From Schlesneria sp. DSM 10557 (GTDB lineage Bacteria; Planctomycetota; Planctomycetia; Planctomycetales; Planctomycetaceae), in the NCBI RefSeq assembly GCF_041860085.1, contig NZ_CP124747.1, positions 5,727,001 to 5,791,000 on the forward strand: a stretch of DNA of 64,000 nucleotides. The letters run 5' to 3'. The notes under the pieces are model-generated. The model had not been told where the DNA came from. It made no database searches and was given only the letters and a program-made list of their open reading frames with translations. Positions within the stretch are counted from its first letter, which is position 1; every line of letters starts with the position of its first letter. Positions 1 through 7,857 of this stretch are shown here, in pieces. A program made the position numbers and the translations under genes.

Positions 1-29
1 TTTCGCAGTTCGTATTGGACTTGCGCGGA

Positions 30-2261
30 TCAGGGGTTTCCGGGGCGGAACAGGGGGAAGCGAATACGCTTCTGCCAGCGCTGGTCCCTCACGAATTGCC
101 AGATCTGTGACTTGGCCCGATCGACGAAAGGTACTTTTGGACGATTCAGCCTGAGAACAGCCAGGGAATGACCTTCCAGTGGATACGGTTCCTGGAACGT
201 CAGCCGCTTCAAGAGGGAATCGGTTGCCGTGTCGAGCAGGGGTTGCCAGAACTCATTCTCGGCGTGCGGGGGCATCAGGAAGGGGATCGAGTCGTTGTGC
301 GAATTGAACAGGATGAGGAGCGTGTCCCCTGAGATGGGGCGCCCCTTTTCATTGATCTCGTCTTCCATCTCCCCTTCAAGTCGCATTCCAAGGCAACGGG
401 TGTAGTCCTTGTTCCAGTCTTCATCCGTCATCTGCTGGCCGAGCGGAGTGAGCCAGACGACGTCCTTGACCAGCTCGCCGCGAATCATTCGTCCCTGAAA
501 AAACTTTCGTCGCTGCAGGACGGGTTGCGACTTCCAGAGTCGAATGACTCGCTGCGTGAATTCCAGGAACCGTCTTTCTTCTTTCGTCAGTTTCCATCGC
601 AGCCAACTGATCGGGTTGTCCTGACAGTAGGCGTTGTTGTTGCCACCTTGCGACTGACAGAATTCATCCCCGCTGCGAATCATGGCGACCCCCTGTGATA
701 TCAGGAGAGTGGTCATGAAATTTCGCTTCTGCTGTTCGCGAATTTTCAGTACTGCCGGGTCATCTGTGGGGCCCTCGGATCCACAGTTCCAGCTGATGTT
801 GTGATTATCTCCGTCGTTATTGTTTTCGCCATTGGCTTCATTGTGCTTGTGGTTGTATGAAACCAGATCATGCAGTGAGAATCCGTCGTGAGACGTGACG
901 AAGTTGATGCTCGCGTAGGGGCGGCGGCCTGTTGCTTCGTAGAGATCACTACTGCCGCACAGGCGTGTGGCGAACTCGCTGGCGGTGTGTCCGTCGCCGC
1001 GCCAAAACTTACGCACGCAATCGCGATACTTTCCGTTCCACTCGGTCCACAGGACGGGGAAGTTCCCCACCTGGTAACCCCCCGGCCCGACGTCCCATGG
1101 TTCGGCAATTAACTTCACCTGGGACAGGATGGGGTCCTGGTGGATAATGTCGAAGAACGCCCCCAGCTTATCGACGTCATGAAGTTCACGTGCCAACGCC
1201 GCTGCCAGATCGAAGCGAAAACCGTCAACGTGCATTTCCTGCACCCAGTAACGCAGGCTGTCCATGATCAATTGCAGAACGCGGGGCGACTGCATGTTCA
1301 GGGTATTTCCGCAGCCGGTGTAGTCCTGGTAATAGCGGCGGGGGTCAGCGAGACGGTAATAGGAGGTGTTGTCGAGCCCTTTCAGGCACAGTGTCGGGCC
1401 TAGATGATTTCCTTCGCAGGTATGGTTGTAGACCACGTCAAGAATGACCTCAAAGCCATTTCGATGAAGCTGGCGAACCATCCGCTTGAATTCATTGACC
1501 GTCTGCTGCGGGTTCGGGATCGAGGCGAACCGCATCTCGGGCGCCAGGTACGCCAGCGTGTTGTAACCCCAGTAGTTTGTGAGTCCTCGATCGACCAGAA
1601 ACCGTTCGTCGACATGGTGATGGACGGGCATCAGCTCGACCGCCGTCACTCCCAAGGACCGCAGATGTCGAAGCGTTCCTTCACATGCAACGCCGGCGTA
1701 TTTTCCGCGGCTCTCGCGTGGGACCCAGGGGCTTTTGCACGTGAAGCCCTTAACATGCATCTCATAGATGAGCGTCTTATGCCAGGGGGTCTTGGGGGGC
1801 TTGTCGCCGCCCCAGTTAAAGCGGGGATTGATGACGGCGGCGAGGGGGGCCGAATCCGCATTGTCGCGCTCATCAAAACTGAGATCACCAGCCGGATCGC
1901 CGATGTGGTAGCCGAACGCGGCGTCGTTCCAGATCAGGTCTCGTCCGATTCCCTTGGCGTAGGGGTCGAGCAGGACCTTGTTGGCATTAAACCGAAATCC
2001 CCGCTCGGGATCGTAGGGACCGTGGGCACGAAACCCGTAGAGCTGTCCCGGTCTGATGTCAGGAAGATATCCATTCCAGACATGATCCGTCTGATCGGGA
2101 AGGGGGATCCGGGCCGACTCTTTTGTCGCGAGGGGAGAGTCGAAAAGACACAAATCAACTTGAGTCGCGTGTTCAGAGAACACCGCAAAATTGACCCCTT
2201 TTCCGTCCCAAGTGGCGCCAAGAGGTGCGGGGCGGCCAGGCCAAACTCGTTGATATGCCAT
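30..2261 (-). CDS. glgX: Glycogen debranching enzyme GlgX (isoamylase-type, GH13)
   Basis: Hydrolyses alpha-1,6 branch linkages of glycogen limit dextrins in the cytoplasm. The N-terminus (WPGRPAPLGATWDGKGVNFA) is the CBM48 domain of GlgX/TreX proteins. A GH13 barrel follows, with the catalytic Asp in GFRFDLA, the general-acid Glu in LIAEPWDVG and the third carboxylate in FVTSHDGFSLHD. At about 743 residues it is somewhat longer than E. coli GlgX. The frame stays open upstream to an ATG at 2402. I chose the ATG at 2261 because family homology begins a few residues after it and a GGAGAG lies about 10 bases upstream. No other glycogen gene is nearby, so it appears to be a single-gene unit. Function is confident; the exact start is less so. 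Confidence 0.93.
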   Translation of the reverse strand: MAYQRVWPGRPAPLGATWDGKGVNFAVFSEHATQVDLCLFDSPLATKESARIPLPDQTDHVWNGYLPDIRPGQLYGFRAHGPYDPERGFRFNANKVLLDPYAKGIGRDLIWNDAAFGYHIGDPAGDLSFDERDNADSAPLAAVINPRFNWGGDKPPKTPWHKTLIYEMHVKGFTCKSPWVPRESRGKYAGVACEGTLRHLRSLGVTAVELMPVHHHVDERFLVDRGLTNYWGYNTLAYLAPEMRFASIPNPQQTVNEFKRMVRQLHRNGFEVILDVVYNHTCEGNHLGPTLCLKGLDNTSYYRLADPRRYYQDYTGCGNTLNMQSPRVLQLIMDSLRYWVQEMHVDGFRFDLAAALARELHDVDKLGAFFDIIHQDPILSQVKLIAEPWDVGPGGYQVGNFPVLWTEWNGKYRDCVRKFWRGDGHTASEFATRLCGSSDLYEATGRRPYASINFVTSHDGFSLHDLVSYNHKHNEANGENNNDGDNHNISWNCGSEGPTDDPAVLKIREQQKRNFMTTLLISQGVAMIRSGDEFCQSQGGNNNAYCQDNPISWLRWKLTKEERRFLEFTQRVIRLWKSQPVLQRRKFFQGRMIRGELVKDVVWLTPLGQQMTDEDWNKDYTRCLGMRLEGEMEDEINEKGRPISGDTLLILFNSHNDSIPFLMPPHAENEFWQPLLDTATDSLLKRLTFQEPYPLEGHSLAVLRLNRPKVPFVDRAKSQIWQFVRDQRWQKRIRFPLFRPGNP

Positions 2262-2588
2262 CCTGACAAAACTCTCCGTCTGGGCAAATCGTGTCGCAAC
2301 GTCCGATTTTTTAAGAATAGTCTTCCGTAGTCCCTTCACGGAAGAGCGAAGATCGACTTTATCGCCGACGATCGAATTCTGTTGCGGAAGTCCGATGTCC
2401 ATAAGTCAGCACTCCGCATTCGGGTGGTTTGGGCGGTTGGCGTCCATGTCGCTCATCAGCGGGGGCGGTTCGAGATCTCTTATGATTTCGACTGTGATGC
2501 TGATTGTCGCAACTACGGTCCGATCGAGTCATACCGTGATGATCATCGTCTTGAGTCTGCCGGGGCCAAAGGATCAGGGGATATCCAC
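2262..2588. other. Non-coding gap between glgX and the DUF6194 gene
   Basis: I see no convincing gene, RNA or repeat here. It must hold the glgX promoter (minus strand), but no clear -35/-10 pair stands out. Alternative in-frame glgX starts extend to 2402. Confidence 0.4.
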
Positions 2589-3074
2589 TCAACTCTGCCG
2601 AAAAGCTTTCAAAGACTTCAGGTACGCAGCATCGATCAGTGGCTCAATGGTCTCACGGAATGTCTCACGTGAGGGGTTGAGAATGCAGACCCAACCTTGG
2701 GCGGCGTAAACGGGGTGGGGCATAAGCCGATTCACTGCGGCAAAGTCTTCGGTTGCCGCAGGTGTGGCCGGTTCTCGGAACTTGTTTGGGGAGAGACCGA
2801 GGGCGGTGTGGAAATCGTCCTTTCCCAGTCCCAGGTTCAGGCGGAAGATTCCGGGGCGGTTGAGCTGCGAGAACTCATCGAACCCAGGGTAGTCTTTCAC
2901 GACAATGGTGGCGTAGGGGAACTGACGCTGCGAAGGGAGATTTCCCTCGGGGTCGTAAATAAAAAAGCTATCGCCCCAGGCAGCTTCTGGTGCACCGCTT
3001 TCGCGTGACGCGACCAAGACTCGGGTCCCGGGACACTTCAACTCGATGAACTCTCTGATCGCTTGCGGATCCAT
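2589..3074 (-). CDS. DUF6194 family protein
   Basis: A protein of about 161 residues that matches what I remember of DUF6194: an N-terminal segment with WGDSFFIYDPEG, then FPYATIVVKDYPGFD, FRLNLGLG, and a C-terminal HPVYAAQGWVCILNPS block. It has no signal peptide or membrane segment, so it is probably cytosolic. Biochemical function is unknown. The frame opens at a TTG at 3086, but the ATG at 3074 (MDPQAIREF) has a GAGG four bases upstream and is the likelier start. It lies upstream of glgX on the same strand, separated by more than 300 bases, so co-transcription is not evident. Confidence 0.8.
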   Translation of the reverse strand: MDPQAIREFIELKCPGTRVLVASRESGAPEAAWGDSFFIYDPEGNLPSQRQFPYATIVVKDYPGFDEFSQLNRPGIFRLNLGLGKDDFHTALGLSPNKFREPATPAATEDFAAVNRLMPHPVYAAQGWVCILNPSRETFRETIEPLIDAAYLKSLKAFRQS

Positions 3075-3272
3075 CGCGCCTCGCAATTCAAAATGGGGGA
3101 ATCACTACACATGCGTCATGGAGTCAATCAGGGTGGTCGAGCAGGGCAACAATACCAGAAGCTCAATTCCAGACCAGCTCAAGCCGGTGCAGTGACAACG
3201 GAACCAGCCAGCCCCAACATCCTGCTGCGGGCTCTCATGGAAATAAAATGCAAAGATTCTCAGAAAAATGTT

Positions 3273-3303
3273 GAATATTGTTGATCTGGAATCAATAATA
3301 TTC
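3273..3303 (+). promoter_or_regulatory. 13-bp inverted repeat just before the DUF2089 start
   Basis: GAATATTGTTGAT (3273-3285) and ATCAATAATATTC (3291-3303) form a dyad with 12 of 13 positions matching around a 5-base centre. It ends four bases before the ATG at 3308 and occupies the place of the ribosome binding site. It could be an operator for the helix-turn-helix protein encoded next, or an RNA hairpin controlling its translation. No Shine-Dalgarno sequence is seen between it and the ATG. Confidence 0.5.
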
Positions 3304-3307
3304 AGTT

Positions 3308-3655
3308 ATGAGTCATAAGAAGTGGATTGATCTGCTCGACGACGAAGATCTCGCTTTTCTGAAGCGTTTCGTGCTGGCGTCCGGCTCGTTGAAAGAGCTG
3401 GCGAAAGCGTATTCCATTTCTTATCCCACTGTGCGACTCCGTCTGGACCGTCTGATCGCCAAGATTGAGGTCTTTGACAGCCAGTCAAGGATGAGTGACT
3501 TCGAGCGAACATTGCGCGGACTTTTGATCGACGGAAAGATCGATCTCAGCACACTGAAGACCCTACTGGCCGCACACGCGAAAGAAAACGAGAAGGGGAC
3601 GAGTCATGTGTCTACGGATGATGTTAGTCGCGGTGCTTCTGCTGACTTGCCGTAA
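3308..3655 (+). CDS. DUF2089 family helix-turn-helix protein
   Basis: A 115-residue protein. Residues 1-52 carry the DUF2089 core: an acidic start, FLKRFVLASGSLKELAKAYS, then SYPTVRLRLDRLIAKIE. The latter has the look of a DNA-binding helix-turn-helix like sigma region 4. Residues 60-92 are a small helical C-terminal region. It is the short form, lacking the zinc ribbon found at the N-terminus of some members. The gene overlaps the next one by 50 bases, which suggests translational coupling and that it regulates or works with that membrane protein. A 13-bp dyad sits directly in front of its ATG. Family assignment is fairly sure; a DNA-binding role is inferred. Confidence 0.82.
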   Translation: MSHKKWIDLLDDEDLAFLKRFVLASGSLKELAKAYSISYPTVRLRLDRLIAKIEVFDSQSRMSDFERTLRGLLIDGKIDLSTLKTLLAAHAKENEKGTSHVSTDDVSRGASADLP

Positions 3656-4412
3656 TAATGCCTCTGGTGAGGCCCCGACGGTGGAGCTCACTTTTGCGAG
3701 TCTGGAAGAGATGGGTCAGAACGCGGTTTCTTCGGCTGGACCGGCGAGTGAACCGGCCGTCACCGTTCTGGGTAGCGATCAGCTAAGTACAACACGGGTC
3801 GCCGTGTGTGAATCGCCCGCTCTTCTCAATCATCGGTACGTCGTGAAAGGGCGAGTCAAGTACGAAGACATCGCCGGGGATGGGTATCTCGAACTGTTGA
3901 ATGACTTTGGCTCGAACGGAGAGTTCTTTACGCGAACATTGTCTGCGACGGGGCCGATGTCAAAACTGACCGGTACATCGGACTGGCGCGAGTTTGAGCT
4001 GCCATTCCATGCCAATCCGGGAATGAAGCCACGCCGACTGACGCTGCGCGTGGTTTTGCCCGGACAAGGGAAAGTCTCCATCACGCAACCACTTACTGTC
4101 CTTTCAGGGGGGGCCGGGCCGGGGAGTGGTGGTCGAATCAGCAGGGGGATGGGTGGGGGGAATCGGTGGCATGCTTTTAGGTATCCTTGGTGGTCTGGCG
4201 GGACTGTCTGCACGCAGAAAGAGAAACCATGTGACTTTGGGACTATATTCTGCTGCGATCGCGTTTTCGCTGGTCTCACTGATCGCGGGAATCGCTGGTC
4301 TTGTGATGCGGCAACCCTTTCACGTTTTCTATCCCCTGTTTTTAATCGGCGGGATTGGAGTGTTCGTAATCGGGCTGAACCTGCGAAATCTCTTCCAGCA
4401 GATCCGCTCTGA
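3606..4412 (+). CDS. Secreted/membrane protein, N-terminal part; frame breaks at a G7 run
   Basis: The product begins with a signal peptide (MCLRMMLVAVLLLTC) and continues with about 150 residues of soluble, probably beta-rich domain (NHRYVVKGRVKYEDIAGDGY, then FELPFHANPG). It is not a family I can name. After LTVLSGGAG the composition changes to a low-quality Arg/Cys/Trp-rich tail typical of out-of-frame translation. The change occurs at seven consecutive G residues (4107-4113). With six G residues the frame would join the multi-TM segment annotated at 4126-4449. I take 3606-4449 to be one gene with a frameshift, whether a real mutation, a sequencing error or slippage. Its start overlaps the DUF2089 gene by 50 bases and has a GAGAAGGGGA ribosome site. 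Confidence 0.6.
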   Translation: MCLRMMLVAVLLLTCRNNASGEAPTVELTFASLEEMGQNAVSSAGPASEPAVTVLGSDQLSTTRVAVCESPALLNHRYVVKGRVKYEDIAGDGYLELLNDFGSNGEFFTRTLSATGPMSKLTGTSDWREFELPFHANPGMKPRRLTLRVVLPGQGKVSITQPLTVLSGGAGPGSGGRISRGMGGGNRWHAFRYPWWSGGTVCTQKEKPCDFGTIFCCDRVFAGLTDRGNRWSCDAATLSRFLSPVFNRRDWSVRNRAEPAKSLPADPL

Positions 4413-4449
4413 CGAACTTCGGAAGATCCAGGCGGCCGACGCCGTCTGA
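4126..4449 (+). CDS. C-terminal membrane part of the frameshifted 3606-4449 gene
   Basis: Read in the +1 frame relative to the preceding part, this stretch encodes a Gly-rich membrane segment (GGWVGGIGGMLLGILGGLAG), a second hydrophobic span (YSAAIAFSLVSLIAGIAGLV), a third (FYPLFLIGGIGVFVIGL) and a cytosolic amphipathic tail ending QQIRSDELRKIQ. The GTG at 4126 is merely the first possible start after the frame opens and has no good ribosome site. I therefore regard this as the second half of the upstream protein rather than an independent gene. Confidence 0.5.
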   Translation: MVVESAGGWVGGIGGMLLGILGGLAGLSARRKRNHVTLGLYSAAIAFSLVSLIAGIAGLVMRQPFHVFYPLFLIGGIGVFVIGLNLRNLFQQIRSDELRKIQAADAV

Positions 4450-4855
4450 CCTCGCGATGTTTAATTTTGCGTGGACAAGCCTGGCAAGGTCTTCTTCTCA
4501 GCGTAGCTCTTTCCCCGCCTCACGCGGAGATGAGGAGATCACGCCATTCCCAGAGGGTCACGCCTGAGTGACGAGGCGCACTGAGTCTGTCGGGTCACGC
4601 TCGTAGAGCGGAGCGAGTTTCCCCTTAACGGCGGTTTTTGCCGGCGACTGGCGTTCTAAAAGGGGGATGGCTATTCTCACTCAATCCGTGTTGAAGTGTT
4701 CCGGCTGAAAGACAGCTCTTCGGACAGGTAGCACCGCGAGGCGAAGGCGGCCACCGGTTGACACCCTGTTTGGGCCTGATTGTGAAGTACACTTCCACAG
4801 GAACGTGATTTTCGTGGCTGATATTGACGCTTGGCGTCTAGAGGTTTTTCGAATC
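4450..4855. other. Non-coding gap
   Basis: No gene, RNA or clear terminator was recognised. A TTGACA occurs at about 4758 but has no convincing -10 box at the right distance. Confidence 0.35.
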
Positions 4856-5371
4856 ATGTTAACTCACAAGCCCCAGGCCATTTCGGGAGTCAGTCCGGAT
4901 CACGAAACGGTGATCGAAGAGTTGTATCCGTCGATTGCTCATACTGCTGTGGGCGAACTGATTCATCGGATACTGAATTGCATACCCACTCGCATCTGGG
5001 GAATGAAGGTTTCGAACATTCTGTTCGGATTGCCGCTGGCCCCGCTGGCGGCCTTGACCTACTTGTGGATGAAGGTCTTCGGTTCACGTTACGTTTTAAC
5101 GAACCGAGTCGTAAAACGTGTCAAATCAATCGGTTACCGGCAGTTCGAATCGATTCCCCTTTCGCAGATCGTCAGTGCCACGGTCGAGCCCGAGTCGATG
5201 AGAGACTTTTACAAGACGGGCGACATTCGTCTTACCGGTGCCGGAGGCCAGCCACTTCTGGTTCTGGAAGGTGTCCCGCGCCCCGAACGGTTCTGCCAGG
5301 TCATTCAGGAGGCCTGTGATGCGAAGCGCCTCGTGGCCAGTTCCCTTGCGCGGATCAATGCACGACATTGA
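4856..5371 (+). CDS. PH-domain (bPH_2/DUF304-like) membrane protein
   Basis: About 171 residues. An N-terminal cytosolic stretch contains EELYPSIAH, followed by one or two hydrophobic segments (GMKVSNILFGLPLAPLAALT, LWMKVF). A bacterial PH-like domain then begins at YVLTNRVVKRVKSIGY and includes SIPLSQIVSATVE and GDIRLTGAGG. That order (short helix, TM, YxLTxxRV beta domain) is typical of bPH_2 proteins, whose roles are mostly unknown. The frame opens at a GTG at 4805; I prefer the ATG at 4856, which has GAGG about 11 bases upstream. It stands alone between non-coding gaps. Confidence 0.75.
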   Translation: MLTHKPQAISGVSPDHETVIEELYPSIAHTAVGELIHRILNCIPTRIWGMKVSNILFGLPLAPLAALTYLWMKVFGSRYVLTNRVVKRVKSIGYRQFESIPLSQIVSATVEPESMRDFYKTGDIRLTGAGGQPLLVLEGVPRPERFCQVIQEACDAKRLVASSLARINARH

Positions 5372-5593
5372 GATCCGCCGCGGTGGTTCGATTTGATCTA
5401 AGTGTTTTCCATATTTCTGTTTAGAGTGGACTCACCACCGTCTCTCCGAGAGCGCAAAGAGAACTTTGCCGATTGGAGCGGTTTTCCCAAAAGTTCCGGA
5501 TGTCAGGTGCCGATATTGTCAGCGAGGGAAGAGTGCGCGTCGGCCTGCGGCGCTCAGTTTTATCCTCGATCTGAATCGTCCAGACGAGGCGAC

Positions 5594-5621
5594 TTGACAT
5601 TAAGTCTTTCTTGGGTATACA
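5594..5621 (+). promoter_or_regulatory. Sigma-70-like promoter of the HU gene
   Basis: TTGACA (5594-5599), a 16-base spacer and TATACA (5616-5621) lie about 70 bases before the ATG of the HU gene. The rest of the 321-base gap (5372-5692) shows no gene or RNA. Confidence 0.65.
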
Positions 5622-5692
5622 GTTGAGTCTCATCAGCACCATCGAAAACTGTTCGACTGTTCCAAGTCGTCATTCTTCGGGAGACTCAGGTC

Positions 5693-6082
5693 ATGACCAA
5701 GAAAGAAATTGTCAAAGAGATCTCAGAAGCCCTGGGGATGACTCAGCTCAAGACGAAAGAGATCGTCCAGAAAACGTTCGATGCGATCGTCAAGACGCTC
5801 GTCGCAGACGGGCGAATTGAGCTGCGGAACTTCGGAGTTTTTGAAGTCAAAAAGCGTGCGGCCCGGAAGGCACGGAATCCACGAACTGGCGATAAGGTCT
5901 TCGTACCTGAGAAGTTCGTGGTGACGTTCAAGCCAGGCAAAGAGATGGAGGAAAAAGTCCGTCAATTGGAGATGGAGGCTGCGGCCAAAGCGGCCATTGA
6001 ATCAGCCGACCATCACCAGCTCAACGGAGCGCCCGAACCAGTCACGATCGCCCCGGAACTCCCCACCAGCCTCCCTGAATGA
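5693..6082 (+). CDS. HU/IHF-family nucleoid DNA-binding protein with C-terminal tail
   Basis: Residues 1-90 are a full HU/IHF domain: [20 protein letters not shown] helices, the dimer-forming beta sheet ([20 protein letters not shown]), and the DNA-binding arm with the invariant Arg-Asn-Pro ([15 protein letters not shown]), closing with [14 protein letters not shown]. It binds and bends DNA as a dimer. Residues 95-129 are an added Ala-, Pro- and Glu-rich tail, making the protein 129 residues instead of about 90. It stands alone behind its own promoter, with GGGAG before the ATG. Confidence 0.93.
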   Translation: MTKKEIVKEISEALGMTQLKTKEIVQKTFDAIVKTLVADGRIELRNFGVFEVKKRAARKARNPRTGDKVFVPEKFVVTFKPGKEMEEKVRQLEMEAAAKAAIESADHHQLNGAPEPVTIAPELPTSLPE

Positions 6083-6285
6083 TCTCTTCTGCAGTTGCAG
6101 TGGCGGTCATCGCGTGGCAGGTGTGAAGTCGGTGTGATCGAGATATCACAAAGGCGTCATACCAGCGGATTGACTGCTGGTCGAAATACGGAAGTATCGA
6201 TCACGGCACTGCACCTGTGAAAGATCTTATCGCAGACACATTGCGCGAACGAAACCGCCTGCGGGCGGTGGGCACGGAGGCCATC

Positions 6286-6507
6286 ATGCGAAATCGGCTG
6301 TACATTGCATTGTTGCTGCTGGGTTGCAGCTTTGGGCAGATCGGCTGCATTGTCCCGATCTATTCGTCATCACCCGATGTTCGTGCCCGTCAGTTGATTT
6401 ACGCCTCTGAAGGTTATCGGCACATTCCCGAAATCTGGGAACGTATCTGGTCGCTCGATATGCCAGACGTCGCGACTCCCTACCGTACTCACGGTGGTGT
6501 GATCTAG
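6286..6507 (+). CDS. Small lipoprotein-like planctomycete protein ending HGGVI
   Basis: A 73-residue product. An N-terminal hydrophobic segment (LYIALLLLGCSFGQIGC) contains possible lipobox cysteines, followed by a conserved-looking C-terminal part (GYRHIPEIWERIWSLDMPD, then PYRTHGGVI). I recall short planctomycete proteins ending in a similar Pro-Tyr/Glu-Arg-x-His-Gly-Gly motif, with no assigned role. The frame opens at 6217. The ATG at 6286 is preferred because GGAGG lies six bases upstream and the signal sequence then begins directly. Confidence 0.68.
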   Translation: MRNRLYIALLLLGCSFGQIGCIVPIYSSSPDVRARQLIYASEGYRHIPEIWERIWSLDMPDVATPYRTHGGVI

Positions 6508-6796
6508 TTTTCTGATCAATGCGTTCGCAGATCGTTCCGGTTCGCTCTGGCGGCCCTGTACGGCCTATGATGCGGGTGTGAGATCCGCTGTGAGGAAGCA
6601 CCTTGCAGCGTGAAGTCTCCATTCGGGTCGTCGTTCGCTTTTGTTCCAGGAAATTCTCGCGCTCGGGGCTGCGTGAATGTCGTCCCGGCGCAAGGGCGTG
6701 TACGATACTCACGTAATGACGGACAGGCGGGGTCGAGCAGCCATAGGGGCCGCATTCGACGCGACTGGCCTGCGTCATTCAGAAGAGAATTGCCTC

Positions 6797-7759
6797 GTGC
6801 CGCGCCTCGACGTCCAACTCAATCGAATTCACCTGAAGAATCCTATCCTCGTGGCGTCCGGGACGTTTGGGTACGCACGCGAGATGGTGGCGTATGCTGA
6901 CTTCTCCCAATTGGGAGGAGTCATTCCTAAAACCGTGACCCCCTTGCCCCGTCCCGGTAACCCGCCGCCGAGAACGGTCGAAACGACCTCCGGTTTGTTG
7001 AATTCGATTGGCCTGGACAACGATGGGCTGGATGTCTTCATCGCCAAGCACCTGTCTGCGCTGCTGGAGTTGGGGACTGCGGTGATTGCCAATATCGCCG
7101 GGAAGAACACGAGCGAATTCGTCGAAATGGCCCGCAAGCTGAATCAGTTCCCCAAGCTGGCGGCGCTCGAACTGAACATCTCCTGCCCCAATGTCTCGGG
7201 GGGCGTCGACTATGGGACTAATCCCGCGATGACTGCTGAAGTGGTCTCGGCGGTCCGTAACGCCTGCGATCTTCCCATCATTGCCAAGCTCACCCCTAAC
7301 GTGACGAATGTCGTCGAGATTGCTGCTGCCGCGAGCGAAGCAGGGGCAGACGCCCTGTCACTCGTGAACACATTCCAGGGGTTCGCCGTCAACTGGCGGA
7401 CGCGCCGACCGATTCTGGGAAATGGAATTGGCGGACTCAGCGGTCCCGCGATTAAACCTCTCGCATTACGTGTTGTCTGGCAGGTGGCCCAGGCTGTGAA
7501 AACGCCGATTATCGGAATTGGCGGTATCCAGTCGATCGATGATGTCATGGACTTTCTTGTCTGTGGTGCGTCTGCCGTCCAGGTGGGAACCGCAAACTTC
7601 TATAACCCGACTCTCGCATCGAATCTGGTGAGCGACCTCGAGTCGATTCTGGAACAGGAAGGGTGTGAATCGGTCAGCGACATAGTCGGAACGGTTCTCC
7701 CTTCGAAAGTTGTTCAGATGGCTTCACGGGTTTCGTGCGGCGTCGCGAAGGCAACTTGA
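6797..7759 (+). CDS. pyrD: Dihydroorotate dehydrogenase, class 1B catalytic subunit
   Basis: Oxidises dihydroorotate to orotate in pyrimidine synthesis. Class 1 features are the FMN-site segment [27 protein letters not shown], the catalytic Cys in [13 protein letters not shown], the Lys in [18 protein letters not shown], and the C-terminal phosphate loops [15 protein letters not shown] and [12 protein letters not shown]. The sequence resembles NAD-linked 1B enzymes, which need a PyrK partner. No pyrK is in this window. The frame is open from 6677, with other starts at 6677 and 6716. I chose the GTG at 6797 because it gives 320 residues, close to the family length, and homology starts immediately. 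Confidence 0.92.
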   Translation: MPRLDVQLNRIHLKNPILVASGTFGYAREMVAYADFSQLGGVIPKTVTPLPRPGNPPPRTVETTSGLLNSIGLDNDGLDVFIAKHLSALLELGTAVIANIAGKNTSEFVEMARKLNQFPKLAALELNISCPNVSGGVDYGTNPAMTAEVVSAVRNACDLPIIAKLTPNVTNVVEIAAAASEAGADALSLVNTFQGFAVNWRTRRPILGNGIGGLSGPAIKPLALRVVWQVAQAVKTPIIGIGGIQSIDDVMDFLVCGASAVQVGTANFYNPTLASNLVSDLESILEQEGCESVSDIVGTVLPSKVVQMASRVSCGVAKAT

Positions 7760-7789
7760 CCGGTCCGCTCTATTAACCCGGGGCGTCGT

Positions 7790-7798
7790 TGCTACAAT
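7790..7798 (+). promoter_or_regulatory. Extended -10 promoter element before glcF
   Basis: TGCTACAAT is an extended -10 box about 60 bases before the glcF ATG. The same TGCTAC core recurs before rpsU at 38970. No matching -35 is visible. Confidence 0.45.
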
Positions 7799-7857
7799 TC
7801 CCCTGCGGTTCTCCCTCAATTTTCGCTGCACTGCTTCGTCTCGGATATCCGTTCAGC

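Noticed and set aside
1404-2330. Long plus-strand open frame of about 308 codons inside glgX
   Set aside because: It is antisense to a clear GH13 enzyme, and its protein has no recognisable motif and chance-like composition.
6284-6778. Minus-strand frame over the small lipoprotein gene and the pyrD leader
   Set aside because: It overlaps a gene with a better ribosome site and has no coherent protein features.
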